Shown in pieces: positions 26,738-35,542 of a stretch of DNA of 64,000 nt. The first letter of the stretch is position 1. Each line of letters opens with the position of its first letter. Made by a program: the position numbers and the translations under genes. The notes under the pieces were generated by a model. The model searched no databases and was not told the DNA's origin. It worked only from the letters and a program-made list of their open reading frames with translations. Source of the DNA: Paenarthrobacter sp. (GTDB taxonomy: Bacteria; Actinomycetota; Actinomycetes; Actinomycetales; Micrococcaceae); assembly GCA_031179305.1 (NCBI GenBank), contig JAPSHX010000004.1, positions 62,001-126,000 on the forward strand, written 5' to 3'.

Positions 26738-28077
26738 ACGGTGGCTCCAGCGGTTTCGGGGACGGCAGCAGTCACGGGAGCCGGAGCGCCGAACTGCTGG
26801 AACGCGATGCTGCGCTCGATCGGGTAGACCTCACGGCCGGTGATTTCACGCAGGATGCAGGAGTTGCGGTAGGCGGCCATGCCGAGGTCCGGGGTGACGA
26901 AGCCGTGCGTGTGCAGCTCAGCGTTCTGGACGAAGATTTCGCCGGGTTCAACGCCGGTTCCGTAATTGCGCTCGACGTCGAAGCGGCCCTTGGCGTCACG
27001 ACGGATCCGATCCTGGATGCCTGCCAGGAAGGCGGGCTCCTTGTACGTGTAGCCCGTGGCGAGGACCACGGCTTCGGATTCCAAGGAGTAGCCCTGCCCG
27101 TGTTCCTCGTGGTGCAACCGGAGTGTATGGGTGCCGGTGGTGGCATCCCACTCTGCAGCGGTGAGGGAGGAGTGCGTGTGCAGTTGGGTGTCCACCATTC
27201 CGGAGAGGCTCTTGGTGTAAAGGAGGTCGTAGATGTCGTCGATCAGGTCCGAGTTGATGCCCTTGTACAGGTTCTTCTGGCTCTTGATCAGCGAATCACG
27301 CTGCTCGCCCGGGAGCGAGTGGAAGTAGTCAACGTACTCCGGCGAGGTCATCTCCAGGGTGAGCTTGGTGTACTCAAGCGGGAAGAAACGGCCCGAACGG
27401 GTGACCCAGTTGAGCTGGTAGCCGTAGACATCGATTTCCTGCAGCAACTCGTAGTAAAGCTCCGCGGCACTCTGGCCGCTGCCCACGATGGTGATGCTGC
27501 GCTTGGACTGCAGCTCGCTCTTCCTCGACAGGTAATCGGCATTGTGGAGGACAAGTCCACCGGCGTCCACTATTCCTGCACAGGAGTCCGGGACATACGG
27601 AGAAGTCCCGGTGCCCAGGACCAGCTTGCGGGCGCGAAGCACCTCAGCACCCGCCGGCCCCTGCACCGAAAGCCGGTACACACCGTCGTCGTAGGTCACA
27701 TCCAGCACATCCGTGCTAAAACGCACGGACTCAAGCTGGCCGGCCACCCACTGGCAATACTGGTTGTACTCGGCACGCAGCGGGTAGAAGTTCTCGCGGA
27801 TATAGAAGCGGTACAGGCGGCCGGTCTGCTTCAGGAAGTTCAGGAAAGAGAAAGGCGACGTCGGGTCGGCGAGCGTCACGAGGTCCGCCATGAACGGGAC
27901 CTGCAGGTGCGCCGGCTCCAACATCATGCCGGGGTGCCAGTCGAAGGACTCGCGGCGGTCAAGGAAAACGCAGTCGAGGTTCTCCACTGGCTCGCTCAGC
28001 GCGGCCAAGCCCAGGTTGAAAGGCCCGACGCCGATGCCTGCAACGTCGTAGATCTTGCCGTTGTCTTGGGTGCTCAC
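26734..28077 (-). CDS. desB: Lysine/cadaverine N-hydroxylase (DesB-like)
   Basis: This 447-residue flavoprotein has the FAD motif GIGVGPFNLGLAAL near the N-terminus, the NADPH motif GSGQSAAELYYELL in the middle and the ATGY segment near residue 350. It belongs to the IucD/PvdA class that N-hydroxylates diamines or amino acids. In the desferrioxamine pathway the substrate is cadaverine. The start overlaps the upstream decarboxylase stop by 4 bp. Confidence 0.93.
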   Translation of the reverse strand: MSTQDNGKIYDVAGIGVGPFNLGLAALSEPVENLDCVFLDRRESFDWHPGMMLEPAHLQVPFMADLVTLADPTSPFSFLNFLKQTGRLYRFYIRENFYPLRAEYNQYCQWVAGQLESVRFSTDVLDVTYDDGVYRLSVQGPAGAEVLRARKLVLGTGTSPYVPDSCAGIVDAGGLVLHNADYLSRKSELQSKRSITIVGSGQSAAELYYELLQEIDVYGYQLNWVTRSGRFFPLEYTKLTLEMTSPEYVDYFHSLPGEQRDSLIKSQKNLYKGINSDLIDDIYDLLYTKSLSGMVDTQLHTHSSLTAAEWDATTGTHTLRLHHEEHGQGYSLESEAVVLATGYTYKEPAFLAGIQDRIRRDAKGRFDVERNYGTGVEPGEIFVQNAELHTHGFVTPDLGMAAYRNSCILREITGREVYPIERSIAFQQFGAPAPVTAAVPETAGATV

Positions 28078-29636
28078 GCTGCGGCCTCCGTGGTGTTCGC
28101 CAACAGGTTGTCGCCCGTCCGGCGGATAAGTTCAATGATTTCCTGGATGTCCCTCAGGCTCGCCTCGGCGTTGAGGAGCGTGAACTTGAGGTAGTGGCGG
28201 CCAGCCACCTTGGTGCCGGCAACAACGGCCTCGCCGGAAGCGAAGATCGCGGCACGGATAGCGGGGTTAAGAACGTCTGCAGCATCTTCGTCGAGGGCTG
28301 CACCATCAACCACAGGGCGGTAGCGGAAGACCAAGGTGCTCAGCTGCGGTGCGGCAGCGAGCTCGAACTCAGCGTCGTCGGCCAGCAAGGTTCCCACCCG
28401 GGCGGCGAGGTCGATCGCTTCGTCGAAGAGTGCGCCGATGGCGTCGGCACCCATGACGCGGAGGGTCAGCCACAGCTTCAGGGCATCGAAACGGCGGGTG
28501 GTCTGGATGCTCTTGTCCACCTGGTTGGGGATCTCGGCCCTTGCCGCACTCTCCGGATTCAGGTAATCCGCGTAGTAAGTGACGTGCCCCATCATGGAGC
28601 CGTTGCGGACCAGGACTGCGCTGGAGCTAACGGGCTGGAAGAAGGTCTTGTGGAAGTCCACGGTGACGGAGTCCGCCAAGTGGATTCCGTCCAGGAGGTG
28701 CCGGTGCCTGCCGGAAACGATGAGCCCTCCACCGTAGGCGCCGTCCACGTGCAGCCAAGAATCGTAGGCGCGAACCAAAGCGGCCATTTCGGACAACGGG
28801 TCAACCGAACCGAAGTCCGTAGTCCCGGCAGTGGCCACGACCGCCATCGGCACCAGGCCGGCGTCGTGCGCTTCCGCCAAAGCAACAGCCAGCGCGGCGG
28901 GGTCCATGCGGTGGTCTTCGGTGGTGGGCACTGCGATGACGGCATCAAAGCCCAAACCCAGCATGGAAGCAGACTTCTGGATGCTGAAGTGGCTGTCCAC
29001 GGACGTAAAGATCCGGAGTCGGTCAAGCAGGTGCGGCAGGCGAGCGTCCCCAATCGCGGCCCGCAGCTTGGCAACGGCGTGATTGCGGGCAATCAGCAGC
29101 GCCTGGAAGTTGGACTGGCTGCCACCGGACGTGAACACGCCATCGGCGTCTTCCGTGAAGCCGATGCGCTCCGCGGTCCAATCGATGAGGCGGCGCTCGA
29201 TCATGGTGGCACCGGCGCTCTGGTCCCACGTATCCATGGAGGAATTCACGGCCGAGAGTACGGCTTCGCCCACCAGCGCCGGGATCACCACGGGGCAGTT
29301 CAGATGGGCGGCATAGCGGGAATCGTGGAAGTAGATGGCGTCCTTGAGGTAGAGCTCATCGAGCTCTTCCAACGCCGCAGCCGTGTCCGGCAGCGGGCGC
29401 TCAAGATCCACGGCACCAACCTTGGCCTTTAGTTCAGCATGTCCGACGCCGGTGAACGGCTGGGCGGTCCGCTGGACTTTGGTTGAAACCGCGTTGACCC
29501 CCTGAAGAACCTGAGCGACGTAACTGGGTGAATTTCGTGCGTTGAACAGCTGGTTTGTGGCAGCGAGGGCCAGTTCCACTTTGGAGCCAAAGTCCTGCTC
29601 CTGAGCGATCCGCTCTTCGACACTAGGTGACGTCAC
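28074..29636 (-). CDS. desA: PLP-dependent lysine decarboxylase (DesA-like)
   Basis: This 520-residue group II decarboxylase has FTSGGSQSNFQALL, a DGAYGGGL segment and the PLP lysine in SVTVDFHKTFFQP. In siderophore operons this family makes cadaverine from lysine; related enzymes decarboxylate diaminobutyrate, but the DesB/DesD neighbours favour lysine. It begins with GTG at 29636 after GGAAGGAAG. Iron-box-like sequences lie 36-66 bp upstream, so the four-gene operon is probably repressed by an IdeR/DtxR regulator. Confidence 0.92.
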   Translation of the reverse strand: MTSPSVEERIAQEQDFGSKVELALAATNQLFNARNSPSYVAQVLQGVNAVSTKVQRTAQPFTGVGHAELKAKVGAVDLERPLPDTAAALEELDELYLKDAIYFHDSRYAAHLNCPVVIPALVGEAVLSAVNSSMDTWDQSAGATMIERRLIDWTAERIGFTEDADGVFTSGGSQSNFQALLIARNHAVAKLRAAIGDARLPHLLDRLRIFTSVDSHFSIQKSASMLGLGFDAVIAVPTTEDHRMDPAALAVALAEAHDAGLVPMAVVATAGTTDFGSVDPLSEMAALVRAYDSWLHVDGAYGGGLIVSGRHRHLLDGIHLADSVTVDFHKTFFQPVSSSAVLVRNGSMMGHVTYYADYLNPESAARAEIPNQVDKSIQTTRRFDALKLWLTLRVMGADAIGALFDEAIDLAARVGTLLADDAEFELAAAPQLSTLVFRYRPVVDGAALDEDAADVLNPAIRAAIFASGEAVVAGTKVAGRHYLKFTLLNAEASLRDIQEIIELIRRTGDNLLANTTEAAA

Positions 29637-29671
29637 GTCAGCTTCCTTCCATTGCGTTGGGGGCGCTTGTT

Positions 29672-29702
29672 AGCAAGGTAAGCCTTACTTAGGTAAGCCT
29701 TT
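29672..29702. promoter_or_regulatory. Iron boxes (IdeR/DtxR type) before the siderophore operon
   Basis: AAGGTAAGCCTTACTT (29675-29690) and the overlapping TTAGGTAAGCCTT (29689-29701) both resemble the DtxR/IdeR consensus TTAGGTTAGSCTAACCTAA. They lie just upstream of the desA-like start. Two adjacent half-overlapping boxes suggest cooperative binding by the iron-loaded repressor. Confidence 0.75.
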
Positions 29703-29925
29703 GCGTCAAACTTTTGTGATGTATTTCGCTGAGAAGGCGGTTTCTCATGACTGCGCGACACTGAAGTACGTCATTGACTTTTTTTGGAGCTGCTTAAGGT
29801 GCAAAATATGGCACTTTTTTCGGTCCGCCGAATGCTCTCATGGACCCGCGTGCACGGCCTGCTGTCCACCGGGCTGCAGGGGGTAGAGTGCTAGGACTAT
29901 CGGCTGCCTACGGTGGGGGGACCAC

Positions 29926-30303
29926 ATGAAGGATCACACTCATGAGCGGATCGGCTTCCGCGAAATCGACGAGCATGGCAACGCCCAGCCCGCCGTCAGC
30001 CCCCACGTGCCGGAAACCGCGGGTCCGGAACGCAAGCGCGTCCAGCTCAATCCATTCATCATTGCCTTGTGGGCCCTGGACGCCGGCTTGGCATGGTTTG
30101 GATTATGGGCTCTAACTACGGCGACCAGTGCGATAGTGAGCTCTGCGCAAGCTCAGTCCGCCGAGTCAGCCCAGACGGCCCAAATAAACTTCATCATGCT
30201 CTCCAACGCACCGTATGCACTCTTGGCTGCGTTGCTGATCACTGCTGCCCTGCTCTTGTGGCATGCAGTGCAATGGCAAAGAAAGCGGTCCCTGCTTCCC
30301 TAG
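29926..30303 (+). CDS. Two-helix membrane protein, hypothetical
   Basis: This 125-residue protein has a hydrophilic N-terminus of about 40 residues, then two membrane helices (around 45-70 and 93-113) separated by an Ala/Gln/Ser-rich loop, and a short basic C-terminus. A GGGGGG site precedes the ATG. No family is recognised. It is monocistronic and convergent with the GNAT gene at 30336. Confidence 0.65.
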   Translation: MKDHTHERIGFREIDEHGNAQPAVSPHVPETAGPERKRVQLNPFIIALWALDAGLAWFGLWALTTATSAIVSSAQAQSAESAQTAQINFIMLSNAPYALLAALLITAALLLWHAVQWQRKRSLLP

Positions 30304-30324
30304 CGAACCGGTTCCTCAGGGAAG
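30295..30324. terminator. Hairpin over the stop codon of the two-helix protein
   Basis: CTTCCCT (30295-30301) pairs with AGGGAAG (30318-30324), and an inner GAACC/GGTTC pair (30305-30314) extends the stem. It overlaps the stop codon and lies between convergent genes. Confidence 0.55.
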
Positions 30325-30335
30325 GGAACGGCAAG

Positions 30336-30692
30336 TTACTCGTTCTCGGGTTCGCCCACCGGCTTTTCTGCGGGCCAGTCGACGTCCTGCTCGTAGCCCT
30401 CGTGCTTCTTCAAGTACGCGGCGATGTAGGGGCAATGCGGAATGATGCGCTTTCCGGAGGCCACCACGTCATCCAACGCAAAGTGCGCCAGTACTTTTGC
30501 AAGACCTTGGCCGTTGAACGCGGGTTTCGTTTCAGTATGAATGAAATCAATATGACCGGGCTTGTCCATGAACTGGGATATCACGGCCAACTCACCGTCC
30601 ACGTGCAGCTCATAGCGGTGAAATTTGTCGTTGCGCACCGTGGTGACGCCAGCTCGGAACGACTCTGCCAGTGAATCCGTGTACTCGGTCAT
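30336..30692 (-). CDS. Small GNAT-like acetyltransferase (NATD1/YjdJ type)
   Basis: This 118-residue protein has the short GNAT layout of the NATD1-like group: FHRYELHVDGELAVISQF, the HTETKPAFNGQGLAKVLAHFAL acetyl-CoA loop and the PHCPYIAAYLKKH motif. Its ATG overlaps the stop of the upstream acyltransferase (ATGA), and this coupling fixes the start at 30692. The substrate is unknown. Confidence 0.85.
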   Translation of the reverse strand: MTEYTDSLAESFRAGVTTVRNDKFHRYELHVDGELAVISQFMDKPGHIDFIHTETKPAFNGQGLAKVLAHFALDDVVASGKRIIPHCPYIAAYLKKHEGYEQDVDWPAEKPVGEPENE

Positions 30693-32044
30693 GTTTCGAG
30701 ATTGGCACGTAAATCCGGCTCTGGCAACGTGCGCCACCGCCCCTCGTGCATTTCCGCGTCTTCCTGCGTGGGCCGCGTCAGCACCGGCGTCGGAACCCTG
30801 CCAAGCAAGAGGACCGAAAGGGCAAAGCACGCCGCTCCCCCACCCAACAGGGCAAGGGTCAATCCGTTGAAGGCGGCGTCCGCCAGCGGGACCAAAACCA
30901 CGACGGCGGCGGTCACCACGGCGGTGCGTGACGGGCCCCGCGCGTGGCTAGCCGCCGTCGGACGGTTCTCCAAGCGACCAAAAAGCCATACCACCGGGAC
31001 CAGCAAGGTCAGCACTGCGAAGAAGACCGGAATCCGCGCCCACCACCACTCTGCAGTCCCGGCCAGCGGCTTGGGCACATCGGTGAGCAACAGCAACCCG
31101 GACATGCCCACCAGCAGTGGGAGGTGCCACAGATAGATGGTCATGGATCGACGCCCCGCTACAGCAATGACTACTTGCACCCAACGGAGGTCCGCGATCC
31201 ACCGAATGCCCTTTTGGAGCAGTTGAAGCGTCGCCGCCTGGGAAATGCCCAAAAGAAGCAGGCAAAAGTTGGGCGGGTTCAGGTTCACCACCATGTTCCC
31301 CGGATACACGGCCACGCCGGTCACCAATCCCAGCAGAAGGTTGCTGGAAACCACGGCACCAAGAAGCCAACTGCGGCTACGTTTCTCGAAGAAGCCATCG
31401 GCCATGAGGAACCCCAGCTGCTGGACAGCGCACCACACGAAGATCATGTTCGCGAACGCCACGACGGGGACAGCGCCCCGAAGGGAATCCACTGTAATGA
31501 TCAGTGCCACCAGCACAGCGAAAGTCAGCAGTGGCACGCGTTCGTGAAGCCGGGCCATGAGCGGGATGCTGAGTTGGGCCGTAAGGTACGCCGCCAGGAA
31601 CCACAGGGGCATTGCGGCGCCGGCAGTCATCAACTGGATGACTTGCGGGTGGACACCAAGCAGCAGCGCAACCCATAGTCCTCCCCACATGACGGCCAGC
31701 ACAGCCATGGCCGGCCGAACCAGTCGCAGGAGCCGTAGCTGGGCGAAGTCGAACCCGTTGCCGCCATGTGCGTTTAAGCGCCGCCAGGATTGCAATCCGG
31801 TCACGCCACCCAGGACGAAGAACAGCGGTACGATCATGAGCCCCCACGCCACAGGGGTGAACCAGCTTTGCTCCATGAGCACGTTCAAGGTAGTGACAGT
31901 GCCATCCTTGTGCAGGACAGGGCTGACCATCATGCAGTGTGCCGCGACGACCAGGAGCAGGCAGGTGAAGCGGACAAGGTCGATCGCCGGGTCCCGTTGC
32001 ACAGCCGTTGCTTGGCTGGCCAGAGGATGCGCGTCCATCTCCAT
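30689..32044 (-). CDS. Membrane acyltransferase family 3 protein
   Basis: This 451-residue protein has about ten membrane helices with the acyltransferase 3 signature IDLVRFTCLLLVVAAHC near residue 22 (the expected histidine falls at AAH). It also has the later GRRSMTIYLWHLPLL segment. The family O-acylates cell-surface sugars or peptidoglycan. The C-terminal 90 residues are hydrophilic. It is coupled to the small GNAT gene downstream. Confidence 0.88.
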   Translation of the reverse strand: MEMDAHPLASQATAVQRDPAIDLVRFTCLLLVVAAHCMMVSPVLHKDGTVTTLNVLMEQSWFTPVAWGLMIVPLFFVLGGVTGLQSWRRLNAHGGNGFDFAQLRLLRLVRPAMAVLAVMWGGLWVALLLGVHPQVIQLMTAGAAMPLWFLAAYLTAQLSIPLMARLHERVPLLTFAVLVALIITVDSLRGAVPVVAFANMIFVWCAVQQLGFLMADGFFEKRSRSWLLGAVVSSNLLLGLVTGVAVYPGNMVVNLNPPNFCLLLLGISQAATLQLLQKGIRWIADLRWVQVVIAVAGRRSMTIYLWHLPLLVGMSGLLLLTDVPKPLAGTAEWWWARIPVFFAVLTLLVPVVWLFGRLENRPTAASHARGPSRTAVVTAAVVVLVPLADAAFNGLTLALLGGGAACFALSVLLLGRVPTPVLTRPTQEDAEMHEGRWRTLPEPDLRANLET

Positions 32045-32201
32045 GGCTCTCCCTACAATGGCACGCGCCTGCGTGCTGACTCCATTGTCCGCCCGCGCAA
32101 GGACTTGGGCCAGCAGGCAGGGCGCCCGACCCAGCCGTTATTATCCCCAAACCCGAGATTGGCTCTGGACGAGCCGCCGAAACACCGGCAGGATCAGACC
32201 C

Positions 32202-32621
32202 ATGACTACGTCGATTTTCGTGAACCTGCCCGTTAGCGACCTCGAGGCATCCAAGGCCTTCTACACGGCCCTTGGCTACTCCATCAACCCGAACTTCACC
32301 GACGAGACTGCGGCCTGCGTGGTCTTCAGCGACACCATCTTTGCAATGCTGCTGACCCACGCCAAGTTCAGCGAATTCACCAAGCAACCCATCGCGGACA
32401 CACTAAATTCGACGGCCGCCATCGTCGCCATTTCAGCCGACAGCCGTGAGGACGTGGATGCCCTGGCTGCCAAAGCACTCCAAGCCGGCGGTTCCGAAAC
32501 ATACGACCCCATGGACATGGGATTCATGTACAGCCGCGCGTTCCGTGACCTGGACGGGCACCACTGGGAAGTTGTGTGGATGGACGACGCCGCGGCCCAG
32601 GATGGTCCGCCGGAGTCCTAG
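32202..32621 (+). CDS. VOC/glyoxalase-superfamily protein
   Basis: This 139-residue protein begins MTTSIFVNLPVSDLEASKAFYTALGY, the typical start of a stand-alone VOC protein, and ends with the FRDLDGHHWEVVWMD metal-ligand strand. The ATG at 32202 has AGGA about 9 bases upstream. Close relatives are labelled glyoxalase or lactoylglutathione-lyase-like, mostly untested. Confidence 0.88.
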   Translation: MTTSIFVNLPVSDLEASKAFYTALGYSINPNFTDETAACVVFSDTIFAMLLTHAKFSEFTKQPIADTLNSTAAIVAISADSREDVDALAAKALQAGGSETYDPMDMGFMYSRAFRDLDGHHWEVVWMDDAAAQDGPPES

Positions 32622-32645
32622 TCCATTGGCTTAGTCCATCTTGGC

Positions 32646-33038
32646 TTAGCCCAGCGTCACTGCCAGCACGCCAAGCACGACGGCGAGCAACGGCGTGGCG
32701 CCTTGGAGCGTAGCTGCGCGGAGGTACTTCTTGCCGCTTGCTGCAAGCACGAGGGCAGCCAAGAGCATGGAACCGCAGCTGCTGAAGACAAGGGTCCAGC
32801 CCACTTGGGGCGCACCCATAGCCACTGCAACAATGCCGATCAGTGCGCCGATGGCCAAGAACAGGTTGTAGAAACCTTGGTTGTACGCGAGCGGTTTGGT
32901 GGTTTCCGCGTCGGCCTGGGAGGTGATGCTGAATGTCTTCCAGGTTTTGGGCTTTGTCCAGGTAATGGACTCCATGGTGAAGATATAGACGTGGAGCAGG
33001 GCGGCAATCGTCGCGAAAATCAGGGAGGCCAGGATCAT
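32646..33038 (-). CDS. DUF1304 membrane protein
   Basis: This 130-residue protein has four membrane helices and the DUF1304 features HVYIFTMESITWTKPKTWKTF near the N-terminus and NQGFYNLFLAIGA in helix 2. The family's function is unknown. It follows the acid-sugar operon on the same strand with a 61-bp gap but may be transcribed separately. Confidence 0.9.
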   Translation of the reverse strand: MILASLIFATIAALLHVYIFTMESITWTKPKTWKTFSITSQADAETTKPLAYNQGFYNLFLAIGALIGIVAVAMGAPQVGWTLVFSSCGSMLLAALVLAASGKKYLRAATLQGATPLLAVVLGVLAVTLG

Positions 33039-33099
33039 GTTTTGATCCTAGCCTCCCTCGTTGCCGGGCTTGGTTGCCGCGCTTGGGGCGCGCTGCTCG

Positions 33100-33975
33100 T
33101 CAGGCGCTGAGCAACTCCAGCGTGGCGCCGGCAAAGGTCGCAGCCGAACCATTCCATCGTGCCAACAACCCTTGCAGGTTCTCGCCGTCGGCCCGGTGGG
33201 CTGCGGTTTCCGACTCCAGCGTCGCCAGGATACCGGTCCGCAGTTCCGTGTTGAAGTTCACCTTTCCAACGCGCATTGAGGGAGCCTTCGCCAACTCCGC
33301 GGCAGGGATGCCTGAGGCTCCGTGAAGCACCAGTGCCGTCTCGGTCTGAGCAGCGACTTCCTGCAGTACGTCCCAACGGATGTTTGGTTCGCCCTTGTAC
33401 TTCCCATGCACGTTGCCCACGGCGACAGCCAGTAGCTGGGCACCCGTGCGCTCCACAAAGTCGGCCACCTGTGCCGGGTTGGTAAGTCCCGCAACGGACG
33501 CTCCGGCGTCGTGCGCTGAACGTTCGGCACCGAAGGCTTTGTCCTCGTCGCCCGCAAGGCCGCCCAACTCCGCCTCAATCACGACGTCGGCAGCGCCTGC
33601 CTCGTCCAGCGCCGCACGGACTTCACGGACAAGGGCGATGTTGTCCTCGTAGGGCAATGATGAACCGTCAGCGAGCACCGCATCCGCACCGGCCGCCACG
33701 GATTCCAGGATGACCCTGAGGTCGGAGGCGTGGTCCAACTGCACCGAAACCGGGACGCTGGCGTCGTTGGCCAGGCCGCGAAGGGCCGCGATGAGCCGCA
33801 GTCCATTAGGCGTGGACGCAGTCTTCGGAGCGACGAGCAGGATCACGCCGAGCCCCGATTCTTCCGCCGCGCCAACAACAGCCAGCGCTGTAGTGAAGTC
33901 GTAGCAAGTGAAAGCCGGAACAGCCGAGCCGGAGGCCAGGGCAGAGTTGACCATATGGTCGAGTTTGGCGCGCAT
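33100..33975 (-). CDS. Class II ketose-bisphosphate aldolase family protein
   Basis: This 291-residue protein keeps the class II aldolase motifs: zinc-ligand QLDHASD, DGSSLPYEDNI, EAELGGLAG, AVGNVHGKYKG and LHGASGIP. In this operon it should cleave the phosphorylated product of the kinase and dehydrogenase, much as OtnC-type aldolases do in tetronate pathways, although it belongs to the GatY/KbaY type. Its ATG overlaps the GntP stop (TGATG). Confidence 0.9.
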   Translation of the reverse strand: MRAKLDHMVNSALASGSAVPAFTCYDFTTALAVVGAAEESGLGVILLVAPKTASTPNGLRLIAALRGLANDASVPVSVQLDHASDLRVILESVAAGADAVLADGSSLPYEDNIALVREVRAALDEAGAADVVIEAELGGLAGDEDKAFGAERSAHDAGASVAGLTNPAQVADFVERTGAQLLAVAVGNVHGKYKGEPNIRWDVLQEVAAQTETALVLHGASGIPAAELAKAPSMRVGKVNFNTELRTGILATLESETAAHRADGENLQGLLARWNGSAATFAGATLELLSA

Positions 33976-35441
33976 CAGTGGGCCAAACCTCCCACCAGGA
34001 TCCAGGCAACGTAAGTCAACGCGAAGCCTGCCAGGCCCAGGATAGTGGTGAGGACGGTCCAGGTCTTCAGGCCGTCAGACACTGTGAGGCCGTAGTAGCG
34101 GACGACCGTCCAGAACCCGGCGTCGGTAACGTGGGACAGGCCCAATGAACCGAATCCAATGGCAATGACGATTACCGCGATCTGGGCCGGCGTGTAGCCA
34201 CCTTCCATCACGGCAGAGGTAAGCAGGCCAGTCGTCGTCACGATTGCGACAGTGGCAGAACCCTGGGCGGCGCGCAGTGCCAGGGAGATGATGAAGCCGA
34301 GCACGATGACCGGCAGGCCGAGGCTATCCAAGGTGTGGGACAGAGCTGCGCCGATTCCGGATGCACGGAGGACTTCACCGAACACACCACCAGCGGCCAC
34401 CACCATGAGGATGGAAGCGATGGGAGGAAGTGCGCCTTCGAAAATCTCGCCCGTTTCCTTGAGGGACCAGTTGCGGCGGACGGCCAGCAGGAAGAAGGAC
34501 AGAGCCACAGCCACCAGGAGTGCGAAGAACGGGTTGCCGACAAAGGCGGCCACGCCGTACCAGTAGTTGTCCTTGGGGAGGGTCAGCGTTCCCACGGTCC
34601 CGAGGAGGATCTGGACGATGGGAGCGGCGATCAGGAAGATGATCAGGCCAGGCCGCGGAGGAGCGATGGCGTGGGCACCGGGGCCGTCATGGCCTACGTG
34701 GACCAGTGATTCGGAACCGAACTCGTCCACTTGCTGCTTGACGCCTGGAAGCAGTTCGTACTCTTTGCGGTTCATGATGCTGGCAACCCAGTAGGACAGG
34801 AAGCCAAGCGGCACGCAGATGATCAGTGAGATCAGGGTGATGAGTCCAATGTCCGCACCGAACACGCCGGCGCCGGCAACGATGCCCGGGTGCGGCGGGA
34901 CGGCCACGTGAATGGACAGCATGATGCCGGCCATGGGCAGGCCGAACTTGATCGGGTGTACGTTAGCGATCTTCGCGAACGCATAAACAATGGGAACGAG
35001 GACGATCACGCCCACCTCGAAGAACACGGGGATCGCCACGAGGAAGCCGACGGCCGTCAGCGCAATGGCAACACGTTTGGCGCCGAGCTTCTCAGTGAAG
35101 TGGGTGGCCAGCGACTGCACGCCGCCGGAAACTTCAATCATGCGGCCGAGGATGGCGCCAAGGGCGATCAGCAATGCGACCTTGCCCATGGTGCTGCCAA
35201 CGCCCGTGGTCACAACAGTGAAGATGTCCTTGAGCGGAATCTGCGCGGCGACGCCCACCAGGATGCTGACGGCAAGCAAGGCAACAAAAGCCTGGATTTT
35301 GAAGCGGATGATCAGCACCAGCAACAGGGCGATGCCCGCTGCGGCGATGGTCAGCAGCAGAGGTGTGCCCAGCTCCACTACGGGCTTGATGGCGGGGGCG
35401 TCCGCCGCCTGAACCATCAAAGAGTTGACGAGGGGATTCAT
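33975..35441 (-). CDS. GntP-family sugar-acid permease
   Basis: This 488-residue protein has 12-14 membrane helices and GntP-family segments such as VAVPPHPGIVAGAGVFGADIGLITL and GSATVAIVTTTGLL. GntP carriers take up gluconate and other sugar acids with protons. ATG 35441 follows AAAGGAG and is preferred over 35462. It is sandwiched between a tetronate-type dehydrogenase and an aldolase, pointing to a four-carbon acid sugar as substrate. Confidence 0.93.
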   Translation of the reverse strand: MNPLVNSLMVQAADAPAIKPVVELGTPLLLTIAAAGIALLLVLIIRFKIQAFVALLAVSILVGVAAQIPLKDIFTVVTTGVGSTMGKVALLIALGAILGRMIEVSGGVQSLATHFTEKLGAKRVAIALTAVGFLVAIPVFFEVGVIVLVPIVYAFAKIANVHPIKFGLPMAGIMLSIHVAVPPHPGIVAGAGVFGADIGLITLISLIICVPLGFLSYWVASIMNRKEYELLPGVKQQVDEFGSESLVHVGHDGPGAHAIAPPRPGLIIFLIAAPIVQILLGTVGTLTLPKDNYWYGVAAFVGNPFFALLVAVALSFFLLAVRRNWSLKETGEIFEGALPPIASILMVVAAGGVFGEVLRASGIGAALSHTLDSLGLPVIVLGFIISLALRAAQGSATVAIVTTTGLLTSAVMEGGYTPAQIAVIVIAIGFGSLGLSHVTDAGFWTVVRYYGLTVSDGLKTWTVLTTILGLAGFALTYVAWILVGGLAH

Positions 35442-35542
35442 TGGGGGTGTCTCCTTTGACATACCAGTCTAGAGAAGACCGGCGGGAGGTGGCGGCGACG
35501 GCGAAGGGGGGATCGCCGTCGTCGCGCGTTCTGGTGGGGTGC

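Noticed and set aside
24771..29432. Very long plus-strand open frames (575, 429 and 412 codons) opposite the siderophore genes
   Set aside because: They are antisense to well-conserved desA-D genes, have no family motifs or ribosome sites, and arise from high third-position GC.
32622..32645. Short direct repeat TCCATTGGCTTAG / TCCATCTTGGCTTAG
   Set aside because: Too short and local between two convergent genes to support a functional claim.
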